Shown here in pieces: positions 12,140 through 22,445 of a stretch of DNA of 64,000 nucleotides. Location: positions 1,116,001 through 1,180,000 of the forward strand of contig BSBN01001750.1 in NCBI GenBank assembly GCA_027924645.1, written 5' to 3'. The position numbers and the translations under genes were made by a program. Position 1 is the stretch's first letter. Each line of letters begins with the position of its first letter. This stretch comes from Cunninghamia lanceolata. Lineage: Eukaryota > Streptophyta > Pinopsida > Cupressales > Cupressaceae. Under the pieces are notes generated by a model. It ran no database searches. It had not been told where the DNA came from and saw only the letters and a list, made by a program, of their open reading frames with translations.

Positions 12140-12540
12140 AGTACCTCTGGAAATGAATGGGTGTTCTTTGCTATCCAAGAAGAAGATCCGGTGCCTACTA
12201 AATCTGCTAGCTGTGTGAATGTGGAAAGTGCCTTGGCTGCTCAGGTTGAAGAAAAGGATGAATGGGTGATTGACAGTGGATGCTCTCATCATATGACTGG
12301 TGATAAAAGTAAGTTTGTAAGTTTGGAAATATATGAAGGTGGAATTGTGAAGTTTGGAGGCAATTCAACTAGTAGAATCTGTGGTAGAGGATCCATCTCT
12401 CTTGATGGTAAGAATAACACTAATGATGTCTTGTATGTAGAAGGGAAGCATAATCTTCTCAGTGTTGGATAGTTGGTTGACAAAGGGTATGATCTCTGAT
12501 TCAAGGATGGAAAATGCAGAATTTTGGGAAGCTCTGGAAC
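12140..12540 (+). pseudogene. Copia-1 aspartic protease
   Basis: In frame with gag after a TGA. WVIDSGCSHHMTGDKSKF gives the D-S-G catalytic triplet and the SHHMTG signature of Copia proteases, followed by FGGNSTSRICGRGSI and the VLYVEGKHNLLSVG region. A TAG stops the frame at 12470-12472 (family members have Gln in VGQLVDKG). A TGA follows ten codons later, and the frame reopens at 12524. The enzyme would cut the Gag-Pol polyprotein. Confidence 0.9.
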
Positions 12541-13672
12541 TGAGATTGCATCTGGTACACAAACTAGAGGTAATATCTTTCATTTAAGTGGTACTGGTAA
12601 AAGTTGTTTGATTGCTCAGATTGATCAAAGTTGGTTATGGCATAGGAGAATGTGTCATGTAAACTTTGATAACATTGTCAAAATAATTACTACTCAGGCT
12701 GTGAGAGATCTTCCAAAGCTTGTGAAACCTACTAATAGCATGTGTAAGGAATGTTAGTTGGGAAAATAGAACAGAGCTACATTCAAAAGTAAAGAAATTT
12801 TTTCAAGTGGATTGTTGGAACTTGTACACATTGATTTGTGTGGTCCTGCTAGAGTTAGGAGTTTGCAAGGAGATAGATACTTTATGTTGTTGATTGATGA
12901 TTACTCCTGGATGATGTGGGTCACTTTCTTGAGAGAAATCAAAGGCTCTTGACATATTCAAGGTGTTCAAGGCTATGGTGGAGAATGATATTGGTGTGAA
13001 GATAAAGTGTCTGAGATCTGACAGAGGTGGAGAGTTTACCTCCGGTGAGTTTAATGCATTTTGTGAAAAGCATGGAATACGAAGATAGTTATCTGCTGCT
13101 AGGACTCCTCAATAGAATGGAGCTATGGAAAGGAAGAACCAAACTATTCAAGAGGCTTCTAGAACCATGATGATGGAGGCAAATGTTCCACATGTCTATT
13201 GGAGAGAGGTTGTGAGTATTGTTGTCTACACTTTTAATCGGGTGCAGATTAAAGGTAATATTGGCAAGACACCTTATGAACTGTGGTTTCCAATAATGCT
13301 CCTACTATGAAATACTTCAGAGTTTTCAATAGTAAATGCTATATCAAGAGAGATGAAGATCTAGGTAAGTTTGATGCAAGATGTGATGAAGGAATATTTC
13401 TGGGTTATGCTAACCAAAGCAAGGCATACAGGTGCTTTAACAAGAGATTGAAAAGGATTGTTGAAAGTGCTAATGTCAAGGTTGATGAAAGCAAGGAGAG
13501 ACCTTCCAAGTCTTGTGGATATGAATCAAATGATCAAAATGAAAGTCCAAATAAAGAAAAGCAAGTTCAAACTCAAACTCAGATTCAGATTGCTCTGGAG
13601 AATCCAATGACTCAAGAAGCTAGTGCAAATGTTGAGGAACAAATTCAAGAATCAGAAGGTCAATAAAATCCC
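12541..13672 (+). pseudogene. Copia-1 integrase
   Basis: An HHCC zinc domain comes first (LWHRRMCHVNFDNI...MCKEC). The core follows with Asp in HIDLCGP, Asp in LRSDRGGEF and Glu in GAMERKNQT, so the catalytic D,D,E residues are all present. Stops at 12755-12757 and 12767-12769, at about 13087 and at about 13114 are TAG where Gln is expected. One frameshift lies near 12935 (in the stretch after TFLRE) and another near 13290 (after YELWF). The C-terminal part includes KYFRVFNSKCYIKR and GIFLGYANQSKAYR, then a hydrophilic tail. The protein would insert the cDNA into the genome. Confidence 0.92.
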
Positions 13673-14540
13673 AAACTCCCAGTTATGTAAGGTTGAATCA
13701 TTCTAAAGATCAAATCATAGGAGATAAAAATAAAGGTGTTCAACTAGAAGAAGAATTACTGAAGAACAAGTCGAGTATTGTTTGATTTCAAAAATTGGAC
13801 CAAAATCAGTGAATGAAGCTAGTAATGATGAAAGTTGGGTAAAAGCAATGGAAGAGGAATTAATGCAAGTTACAAAGAATCATACTTGGGATCTTGTTCC
13901 TAGACCTAAAAACAAAAATGTAATTGGAACTAAATGGGTCTTCTAGAATAAATTGAATGAAGATGGTGAAGTTGTGAGAAACAAAGCAAGATTGGTGTGC
14001 AAAGGATATTCTCAGGTAGAGGGAATTGATTTTGAAGAAAATTTTGCTCCGGTGGCAAGAATAGAAGCAGTCAAATTATTTCTTGTCTTTGTTGCTTACA
14101 AAGATTTCAAAATTTACCAGATGGATGTCAAGTCAGCATTCCTGAATGGAAAATTGGAAGAAGAAGTCTACATTGAGCAACTGGAAGGATTCCAGTTGTT
14201 TGATCAAGGAGATATGGTCTGCAGATTGAGGAAAGCATTGTATGGACTTAAACAAGCCCCAAGAGCCTGGTATGCAAGATTAGATAAATATCTGCTAAAG
14301 TTAGGTTTTAGCAAAGGCACAACTGACAGTAATCTTTATTTCAAAATTGATCATGAACACATCTTCATTGTTGAGGTATTTGTTGATGATATCGTCTTTG
14401 GTGGAAATGAGAGCATGTGTAAACAATTTACTAATTAGATGCAAAGTGAATTTGAGATGTCCATGTTTGGTGACATGAATTTCTTCTGAGGTCTGCAAAT
14501 CATTCAGTCAGATAAGGGCATCTTCATATCTCAGTCTAAG
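13673..14540 (+). pseudogene. Copia-1 reverse transcriptase
   Basis: A stop-rich hinge leads into the RT fingers (WVKAMEEELMQVTKNHTWDL), then [43 protein letters not shown], and the catalytic FVDDIVFG in place of the common YVDD. Stops are at about 13944 (WVF*NK), 14436-14438 (TAG for Gln) and 14488 (FF*GL). The frame is otherwise open and domain order and spacing are normal. RT would copy element RNA into DNA inside the particle. Confidence 0.93.
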
Positions 14541-15323
14541 TATGTGAAAGAGTTGTTGAAAAAGTGTGGAATGGAAGATTCAAAACCAGTGAGTACTCCT
14601 ATGATAACCGGATGCAAGTTGAGTAAAGATGATTCCCCTAAGGCAGATAAGAAAAGGTATAGATCAATGATTGGAGGACTGCTTTATCTAACTCAAACCA
14701 GACTTGATATTATGAATGTCGTTTGCCTTGTTGCTAGATTTCAAGCTGATCCTAGAGAATCTCATATTGTAGCAGTCAAAAGAATTTTTAGATATCTAAA
14801 GGGGACATCTGATTATGGCTTATGGTATCCTAAGGATGATGATTTCACTCTTCATGCATATATAGATGTTGATTGGGCAGGAGATGTGGATGATAGGAAG
14901 AGTACTAGTGGTGGTACATTTTTCTTGGGAAAGAGATTGGTTTCTTGGTTGAGAGAAAAGGAGGAGGAAATATCTCTATCTACTGCAGAGGAAGAGTCTA
15001 TAGTAGTAGCAAGTAATTATACTCAAGTTTTTTGGATGAAGCAAATGTTGAAGGATATCAGAATTGTGTTTGAAAATCCTGTTACAATCTTCTGTGATAA
15101 TTCAAGTGCAATAAACATCTCAAAGAATCTGGTGTTGCATTCAAAGACAAAGTGCATATCCATCAAGTTTCACTTTTTGAGAGAGAAGGTAAATGAGAAT
15201 GAAGTCAGATTGGAGTTTGTTCCTTCAAAGGATTAGATTGCAGATATCTTCACTAAGCCTCTACCTAAGGACACTTTTGAGTATCTCAGAGTGAAGCTAG
15301 GGGTTATTACCCATCCTGTTTAG
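14541..15323 (+). pseudogene. Copia-1 RNase H and pol C-terminus
   Basis: In frame with RT. The connection has YRSMIGGLLYLTQTRLDI and the RNase H core has Asp in VDWAGDVDDRKSTSG, Glu in STAEEESI and Asp in IFCDNSSAI. KPLPKDTFEYLRVKLG ends the protein at TAG 15321-15323. The only stop inside is TAG at 15234-15236 (SKD*IADIF, Gln expected). RNase H removes template RNA and leaves the purine primer. Confidence 0.92.
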
Positions 15324-15686
15324 AACTAAGGTGCACTAGTGTGCATCAGTCTTGTGGAACTCACAGTCATATCTTGTGATCTAGATTGGTGTTAAGGGGA
15401 TGCTACTTAGGGGGAGTAGTTAGTATGTTAATTTTGGAGTTCAGTTTGGTTTTATCTAAGAAACAAAAAGGGGGAGAGATGATTGCAAATATGTGCCCTT
15501 TGCCATTGATGTCAAAGGGGGAGAGAAGTCATGTGAAAAACTCAGAAGTAAGTAGCTTCTAGTGAAAGGGGGAGAAGTGAAGAAAGTGGTTGCAGGTGTG
15601 ATAAGAGAAAGGGGGAGAAGTCCTTGTCCTGATGGTTGAATTAGTTTTTCACATCATATGTTGCCATCAATGACAAAGGGGGAGAT
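15324..15686 (+). other. Copia-1 3' untranslated region with repeated GGGGGAG tracts and PPT
   Basis: Six GGGGGAG runs lie between about 15408 and 15686. The last (AAAGGGGGAGAT, 15675-15686) touches the 3' LTR and is the polypurine tract. The upstream copies sit in related contexts such as 'cattgatgtcaaagggggag'. TTGCCATCAATGACAA (15661-15676) pairs with TTGTCATTGATGTCAA in the LTR (15713-15728) to form a hairpin with the PPT in its loop. No ORF. Confidence 0.8.
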
Positions 15687-17030
15687 TGTTGCAAATATGT
15701 GCCTATGATGTGTTGTCATTGATGTCAATATATCTCTTTGTCAAAGACAATGAAGACAGTGCAGTTTAGTAAAGTAGATTGTTCCGCATTCCTAGTGAGA
15801 CCAAGATCAAAGTCCACAAATTTAAGGGTTTTGTAGAGGATTGTCTGAAGTTTCGCCAGTCAAGATTTGAGAGGTCCGCATAGAGGATTGGTGAAGTTAT
15901 GGCCATCTGAGTAGAATCAGGTTTTGTAGTTGTTTAGAGGTAACAGAGTGACAGAGATTTGGTCTGGATTGCTCCGCATTGGAATATTATGGTCTACAGT
16001 TCTAGAGGTATGTTTGGGATGTTGGTGTGTATCCTCAACTCAAGTGGTTTGTGGTTTGGAGGTCTGCAAGTAATCTTTCTAGTGTGACAGTCATGACAGT
16101 TAGTGTTCTTAAGTTACCGTATGAAGATGCAAGTGATTCTGGTGATTTGAGGTGGTGTAGTTGTTCTTATTGATTTCATTGTGCTTGTGGAGGTCTTTGG
16201 ATCGTGTTCCTATTGTATTGGTGGTCTGCATTGAGGATTGAGCTCATAGTTGAAGATTTCTCCTTGGGTGTTGTTGTTCTCTCCACTCTTGGCCGACTGG
16301 ATGCTTAGTGCGTATTGTGGATGATCTAAGAGAAGTTCTATGGAGTGTGGCATGTTGTTCGAGGAAGATTTGAGTCCCAGCTATGTTTGGCTGATAGTGT
16401 AGTGGTCTGCATGTAGCATTTTGTATTAAGTCAAGTCTTGTGATTGTAATTGCTTGTAATGCCTATCTTGGATAATGTTCCAGATAGATGATTGTAAGGC
16501 TGACTTTGATGTTCATTCCAAAGTCAATGTCATCTATAAATAAGTGTAATGAAGTGTAAATGTGCCCATGTATGTGAAGATGCAGAGGTAGAGAAGAAGT
16601 GTTTGGGGACAAAGCAGAGGTGTTGTGAGCTTCAATGGAATTAAACCTTGGCATGGAGAAGATGCTATTTCTCAGTTCAACCTTTTAGTGTTAATCATGT
16701 GAATGTTTTGTAGATAGTGAGTCTCTTGGAGCAGTGAGCTCTGGCCAGTGTGCCCAAAGGCAAGTGCCTTCCCATTTTTCTATTATTTTAACAGAGAATA
16801 AATCTTGTGGGTTAACTCCCACCATGGTTTTCTCTTAACCAGGTTTCCACATAAAAATCCTGGTGTTATGTGTGTTGATTATGTTTATGCTCATGTGTTG
16901 TTGATTCATGCTTTCATGGTTATATCATTAATCTGTTAATAAGTGGTAAAGAATATTAAATGTAGCAAAAGATAAAGTTTTGTAACAATTGATTCACCCC
17001 CCCTCTCAATTGTCTACTCTAATTCCAATA
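15687..17030 (+). repeat. Copia-1 3' LTR
   Basis: 1,344 bp, TGTTGC...CCAATA, collinear with 9835-11120 apart from the 58-bp length difference. The terminal hairpin at 16985-17013 has arms ACAATTGA/TCAATTGT, where the 5' copy has ACAACTGA/TCAGTTGT. Both sides of the stem changed together. Confidence 0.95.
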
Positions 17031-17036
17031 ATACTC

Positions 17037-17618
17037 AACTTCTGTCGTGGACAAAGCAACCATAGGTTGTATCTTACTCATCCAACTAATTGCACCACTG
17101 AACATAGTGAACACATAGGCACTGGTGGATCTCCTGCTGTCAATGTCACCCGCCCAATCAGAATCCATGATTCCACGAATACAAACTGAATGCGGAGGTC
17201 ATGTAGGATTACCATGATAGCATATGGAATACTTGGAAGTACCCCTCAAATATCTAAACATTCTCTTTACTACATCCCAATGTACCCATCCAGGATTAGC
17301 CATAAATTGACTAAGGACTCCCAATACTTGGGCAATGTCTGGTCTTGTGCAGATCATAGCATACATCAAACTACCAACAACACTAGCATAAGGTACTCTG
17401 CTCATGTCCTCCACCTCACTAGGAGATTTTGGGCAATCATTAATAGACAACTTTGTCCCCAAAGAAATGGGAACACACAATGGTCTACAATATGCCATGC
17501 TTAACCTATCCAACATGGTCTTCACATACTTACTCTGGCTTAACCAAAGTTTTTTGTTAGCTCTGTCTCTTCTGATTTCCATTCCCATAATGTACCTGGC
17601 TACCCCTAGATTTTTCAT
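17037..17618 (-). pseudogene. Copia-2 RNase H, N-terminal part
   Basis: Minus strand. MKNLGVARYIMGMEIRRD and LSQSKYVKTMLDRL are the RT-RNase H connection. [40 protein letters not shown] and ALSTTEVEY follow, the last being the RNase H Asp and Glu regions. A stop interrupts near 17199. The reading stops at GAGTAT, which is the target duplicated by Copia-1; the rest is at 9508-9834. Confidence 0.9.
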
Positions 17619-18480
17619 CTCAAACTATACTGACAATTGAGACTTCAAATTAGAAATCATATTCTTACCATTCCCAATTAATAGCATATCATCAACATAT
17701 AATGAAATAATGAGAATGCGATCATTGTCAAATTTATAATACACACAATGATCTGATTTCGATCTCAAAAATCCAACCGACAACACAAAGGCATCAAACT
17801 TCAAGCACCACATCCTAGGAGACTACTTCAAACCATACAAAAACTTTTTTAACTTGCAAACCATATTTTCTTTACCTTTCTCTATGTAATGCTCTAGTTG
17901 TGACATGTAAATCTCTTCCTCCAAATCAACATGAAGGAATGTTGTCTTCACATCCATCTGCTCCACCTCTAAGTCATAAGCTATTGCAAGAGATAACAAG
18001 AACCGAATATGTGTTAGCGTTGCAATAGGAGAGAAAATTTCACCATAATCAATTCCCTCCACTTGTGAATACCCCTTCACAACCAGTCTGGCCTTGTACT
18101 TTTCAACACTACCATCTGCACCAAATTTCTTCTTGAACACCCATTTGCATCCAACAGGTTTCCGTCCTTCAGGCAAAGGCACCAAGTCCCATGTTTTATT
18201 CTTTTCCAAAGAAGCCATCTCATCTTCCATGGCCTCCTTCTAGGAACCTGCATCTTTCATGCCCATAGCCTTTGTCACAGTTCTAGGGTCATCAGTGTTA
18301 GTAAGCAAGGCAAAAGCACAACTAGAATCAAGCAATGAATAACCAAACCTATCAGTTTTCTTTCTTGTTCGTGTAGACCTCCTCAATGGATGAGGTTGAA
18401 GTTCTGCTTCTTCTTCTAAGATTTCAAAGCTACTAGAGCTCTCCTCATCATCAAGTCTCACCAGGTCTGTTGGTTCAGTC
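17619..18480 (-). pseudogene. Copia-2 reverse transcriptase
   Basis: Minus strand: a charged hinge (LRRSTRTRKKTDRFGYS), fingers (MEDEMASLEKNKTWDLVP), [46 protein letters not shown] and the catalytic LYVDDMLLIG. The stops at 17823-17825 and 17625-17627 are TAG in the coding sense and stand at Gln positions of the family. Domain order is correct relative to the integrase to the right. Confidence 0.92.
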
Positions 18481-19420
18481 TTCTCAGGGGTATAAGGAAA
18501 CTAAACCACATCCTCTTTCTTTTCTATTTCTTCTAGCTATAGAACAATGGGAGAAGGTGTTAGCTCTCTAAAAATAACACTTTTGCTATACAATACTTTT
18601 TCAGCCACAGGATCCCAATCTTGTATCCTTTCACACCAACACCATAGCCAATGAAAATACACTTAACAGCCTTGTTCTCCAATTTAGACCATTTCTCCCT
18701 AGGCACATGTGCATATGCCTCACAACCAAAAAAATGAAGATGTCTAACTGAAGGCTTCTTACCAGACCACACCTCCATAGGTGTCTTACCAACAAGAGTT
18801 GATGTAGGAGACATGTTTACCAGGTAGCAAGCAGTGGCTACATCTTCAACCCAGAACTTTTGTTCGAGGCTTGCTCCACTAAGCATACTCCTAGCCCTCT
18901 CCATCAGTGTCCTATTCATCCTCTCTACAACTCCATTTTGCTATGGGGTGTATGGAGTTGTCTTATGTCTTTTAATCCCTTTCTCTTTACAGAACTTATC
19001 GAACTCTGCCAAAGAAAACTCACCACCGTTATTAGTTCTCAAACACTTAATCTTTTTACTAGTCTGATTCTCAACAAAACCTTTAAACTCTTTGAACCGA
19101 CTAAAGACTTTAGTCTTGCTTCTGAGAAAATTAATCCATGTCCTTCTATAATCATCTATAAAAGATACAAAATATACAGATTTGGAAATCGAAGGAACAC
19201 TAATAGGACCAAACACATCAGAATGAATAAGGTCCAACACACCAGAAGACTTGTGAGAACTAGAGTAAAACTAAACACGGTTTTGCTTTCCATATATACA
19301 ATGTTCACAAAAGTCAAACTCGAGATTACAATCATTTAACCCCTCAACAAGGTTTTTATTTTTCAGGGTTCTAAGACCCTTCTCACCAATGTGGCCAAAT
19401 CTCATATGTCATAACATAGT
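18481..19420 (-). pseudogene. Copia-2 integrase
   Basis: Minus strand. A His/Cys zinc domain (MRFGHIGEKGLRTL...FCEHCIYGKQNR) is followed by the core. HSDVFGPISVPS has the first Asp. The second motif reads CLRTNNGGEF, Asn in place of the invariant Asp. Glu is present in GVVERMNRTLMERARSM. A TAG precedes QNGVVE, where QQNG is usual. C-terminal landmarks HFFGCEAYAHVPREKWSKL and CIFIGYG are intact. The Asp-to-Asn change alone would abolish catalysis. Confidence 0.92.
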
Positions 19421-19990
19421 CTTTTCAGTAGGAAGCTTAACTTCCAAAGCATGAGCACCCTTGGGTACACAAGATGCACTACCATCAAAATTTGTTACAA
19501 CATATTTCTTCACTGCTTGTTCAGATGGTGGGGATGAAGTGACTGCAGCTCTTTTCTTTGAGTCAGAAGAACTATTGCACTGTGAAGTGCATGCCTCCAG
19601 CTGAAACAGAGTACCTCTCTGAGTACCCTTTGCAAGCACCATAGATCCTCTAGTCATCTTGCATCTATCCCTCGAAAAGACAACCTGAACACCTGCATCA
19701 TTCAAAATACTTACAGAAAGCAAGTTTTGTGCCAAACTTGGGATGTGCATAACCCCAATGATCCCCTTCACTCATCCATTAGGGAATCGGATTGAGACTC
19801 TTCCATGACCAACAATCTTCAGATGAAAATTGTCACCCAGGTACACTCTTCCACCATCGAACTCTTCATACTTCGTGAACTAGCTTCGATGTGAGGTCAT
19901 GTGGAATGATGCACCTGAATCTATCAACCACACATCATCAGATGCATGGGTGGCCAGGCCTACAATGAAGGCATCGTCATCATCTTGTGA
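19421..19990 (-). pseudogene. Copia-2 protease region
   Basis: Minus strand. DDVWLIDSGASFHMTSHRS carries the D-S-G active site and the SFHMT signature. VYLGDNFHLKIVGHGRV and GVMHIPSLAQNLLSVSIL are the conserved part that follows. Stops fall after SHRS and after RFPNG, so the frame is broken. It lies between gag zinc knuckle and integrase as expected. Confidence 0.88.
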
Positions 19991-20782
19991 CTTGTCAGAA
20001 TCTGAATCTAGGGCATTCTTCTTCTTCTTTTTCTTTTCCTCTTTGCATTCCTTTCAGAAATCTCCAACTTTACCACAGTTCCAACAGAGAGCCTTGGACT
20101 TTCCAGGAGATTTAGATCTCCCATGGGATTTGGATCTACCCTTCTCATCTTTCTTGTCCTTCTTTTCCCCTTTCTCCTTGGGTCTTCCACAAACTGCAAG
20201 AGCCTCTTTGGCTGCCTCAGAAGACTTTCTCCGCATCTCTTCAGATAACAACAAAGATACCACTTCATCCATTTTGAAAGTGGATGTAGTGCTCCCAATA
20301 GGCATAACAAGATGATCCCATGAGTCCGGCAAAGAATAAATCAAGGTCATACAACGATCCTCCTCCTCCATCTTCACACCAATGGATGTCAATTGTGCAA
20401 CTAACATGTTGAAAGCATTCAGGTGATCTACAACAGATCCTCCATCCTCCATCCTCAGATAATACAACTTCTTTCTCAAAAAAAGCTTGTTTACCAGGGA
20501 TTTGGCCTGATAAACATCACCTAGCTTCTTCCAAAGGTCTTTCGTGGTCTTCTCCTCATGGACATTCAACAGGACAAAATTAGCTAGACTGAGTCTTATG
20601 AGACCCTTAGCCTTCCGATCTTTGAGATCCCAATTAGCTTGTGCCATTGTGGTTAGTTTTACACTGGATATGGTTTCCCATAGGTCATGATCAACAAGCA
20701 TGTCTTCCATCTAAAGTTTCCATAACTCAAAATTTGTGCCATTGAATTTCTCCACCTCTAATCTTCTGGATGTGCCTGTCAT
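19991..20782 (-). pseudogene. Copia-2 gag
   Basis: Minus strand from ATG at 20782 (MTGTSRRLEVEKFNGTNFEL). One stop comes before MEDMLVDHDLW, then an open frame runs through the UBN2 region (TTKDLWKKLGDVYQAKSLVN, MKEEEDR-like MEEEDRCMTLIYSLPDSWD). A Lys/Ser-rich basic stretch and one knuckle CWNCGKVGDF*KEC follow. The knuckle His is Asp and a TGA splits it, so RNA binding would be lost. Confidence 0.9.
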
Positions 20783-20888
20783 CTCCTTCCTACAACAAGA
20801 TTATAGAATACTCTACACAAATCTCTCACTCAACCTAAGATTAGCTCAAAAAACCCCTACCCAACAACTAGGACCAAAGGTGATCAAG

Positions 20889-20901
20889 CTCTGATACCAA
20901 C
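20889..20901 (-). other. Copia-2 primer binding site
   Basis: The minus strand reads TTGGTATCAGAGC directly inside the right LTR, complementary to initiator tRNA-Met. This fixes the right LTR as the 5' LTR. Confidence 0.88.
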
Positions 20902-21949
20902 TGAAAGGAAGCTAGGTGTGCAGAAATCCCTTCCTACACTAATCTAATGAGGAGAGATGAGTGCAAATTCTTTTTAACCTTTACAATTACAAAATGTTTA
21001 ACACGACAATGGAGATATTGTAGCAATACACAACACAAGAATTTAAGATAGAAGAAGAGAGAGAAAAGATATAACGTGGGGAAAACCCTTATCGGGTGAA
21101 AAACCCCACACTCCAAAACACAGCTCAAATGTATTATCTAAACAATGAGGTTTACAATACAGTTACAGAGCCCATGCTCTTGCAGGAGCCTTTGACACTC
21201 GTATCTAGAGACAATCTGGTAGCATAAAAGTATCTGTCAATCACATAATACATCTCCTCTCAAAAGCACCTATTTAAATAGAAGTTACAAGGCAAAAATG
21301 AGCCTATCTTGAGATGGGCATCCAACATGGCCTCATGGCCCAAAATCCATGCCTAGGGACACTTGTCCAACATTGCAGAGTGTTCATGACACTTGTCATA
21401 TCACCCCATCCCAAAGAAGTCACCTATTCTCAAGTTGGGCTATGACAGATACTCTTACGACTGTCATAGAATACGTCATAACTATCATATCTTATAGTTG
21501 TAAGAGAATCTATCATACACAAGCTAAAAATAGCATATTCTCTTACAACATGTCATAACCCTCCTTGCGGCGCCCAAAGATGCCTTCTTCCAAGATTCCT
21601 TGTGACACATGTCTTCACCTGTCATAGAATCTTCCATTTATGACTCTTAAACGTCATAGATTTGTCATAGGAATCTGTCATAACCATTTCGGTCAATATT
21701 CCCTTACACACTATCCAAGATGTCGACACATGGAAAAATATTCCTACCACTAAATGGGAAGCCTATCTCCTCATGTGAGGACAAATTTACATGTGGTCAC
21801 CTTCCACGTAGGATGACACATCACTGTGCCAACTCCCACAAGATGAAAATAAGGATTTGCATCCTAATTACAATAATAGGCAATAAATAAATAAATACAA
21901 TGAATTAATACAAGGAATTACCAAGGTTGAGACACCTTAATTCCCAACA
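20902..21949 (-). repeat. Copia-2 5' LTR
   Basis: 1,048 bp. The minus strand starts TGTTGGGAATTAAGG and ends CTTTCA. It is nearly identical to 8415-9458 with small indels. Confidence 0.92.
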
Positions 21950-22002
21950 CCTCCAAGAAAGTAATTGAACACATAGACAAGAGAAATTAGAATAGAATAG
22001 TT

Positions 22003-22445
22003 TTACATGTAAAAGCGATCAAGATGAATGGCATTCGTAGGTTCTTTAAGAGGTTGATCATCCTATGTAGTTAGGCCATAAGCACCTAAGCCATAGATAG
22101 AGGAAATAACATAGGGTCCCAACCAATTAGGACTAAATTTACCCTTGAGATCCAAAGGCACATTTGCATTGCATTAATTTCTATAGAGAACAAGATCACC
22201 AATTCAAAAGGAACGAGGGAGAACATGATGATCATATGATCTTCTAAGACACTTTTGGTAGGCCTAAAGTTATTCCAAGGCACTTACACAATGTTCATCA
22301 AGTGTTTCTACTCTTGGAGATGATGTTCCTGATAAGTATTATCATCAATACACCCATGGAGTGAAACATGAAGAGAATAGATTTCAAGCTCCAAAGTTAT
22401 AATTGCTTCAACATCATGCATGAGAGAATATGGTGTAGTACCTAT
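22003..22445 (-). pseudogene. Gypsy-C integrase C-terminus (Tat/Ogre-type)
   Basis: The minus strand, in shifting frames, reads TTPYSLMHDVEAIITLELEI, then IGWDPMLFPLS-like degenerate sequence, and finally LLKEPTNAIHLDRFYM followed by TAA (22003-22005). TPYSLVYGTEAV...E and the short NAFHLDRFY ending are hallmarks of Tat/Ogre integrase C-termini. The sequence continues without loss on the far side of Copia-D at 30653. Frameshifts and stops show it is old. Confidence 0.85.

Larger units (their letters stand above)
9835..17030 (+). mobile_element. Copia-1: plus-strand Ty1/Copia element inserted in Copia-2
   Basis: A structurally complete element: 5' LTR, PBS, gag, protease, integrase, RT, RNase H, purine tract, 3' LTR. 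The flanking hexamer ATACTC at 9829-9834 recurs at 17031-17036, so it is an undisturbed insertion. The host sequence on either side is one RNase H gene of the opposite strand. Coding capacity is lost through in-frame stops and at least two frameshifts (near 12935 and 13290). The 3' LTR ends CCAATA in place of CCAACA. Confidence 0.95.
8415..21949 (-). mobile_element. Copia-2: minus-strand Ty1/Copia retrotransposon, split by Copia-1
   Basis: The LTRs are at 8415-9458 and 20902-21949. A PBS follows the right LTR on the minus strand, and a purine tract precedes the left one. The domain order on the minus strand is gag, protease, integrase, RT, RNase H, which defines Ty1/Copia. Removing Copia-1 leaves about 6.3 kb, normal for the class. 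Flanks are CTCTC on the left and CCTCC on the right, so the target duplication is not clean. All domains carry stops or frameshifts, so the element is dead. Confidence 0.9.

Noticed and set aside
18860..19339. 159-residue plus-strand frame
   Set aside because: Shadow of the Copia-2 integrase on the opposite strand.
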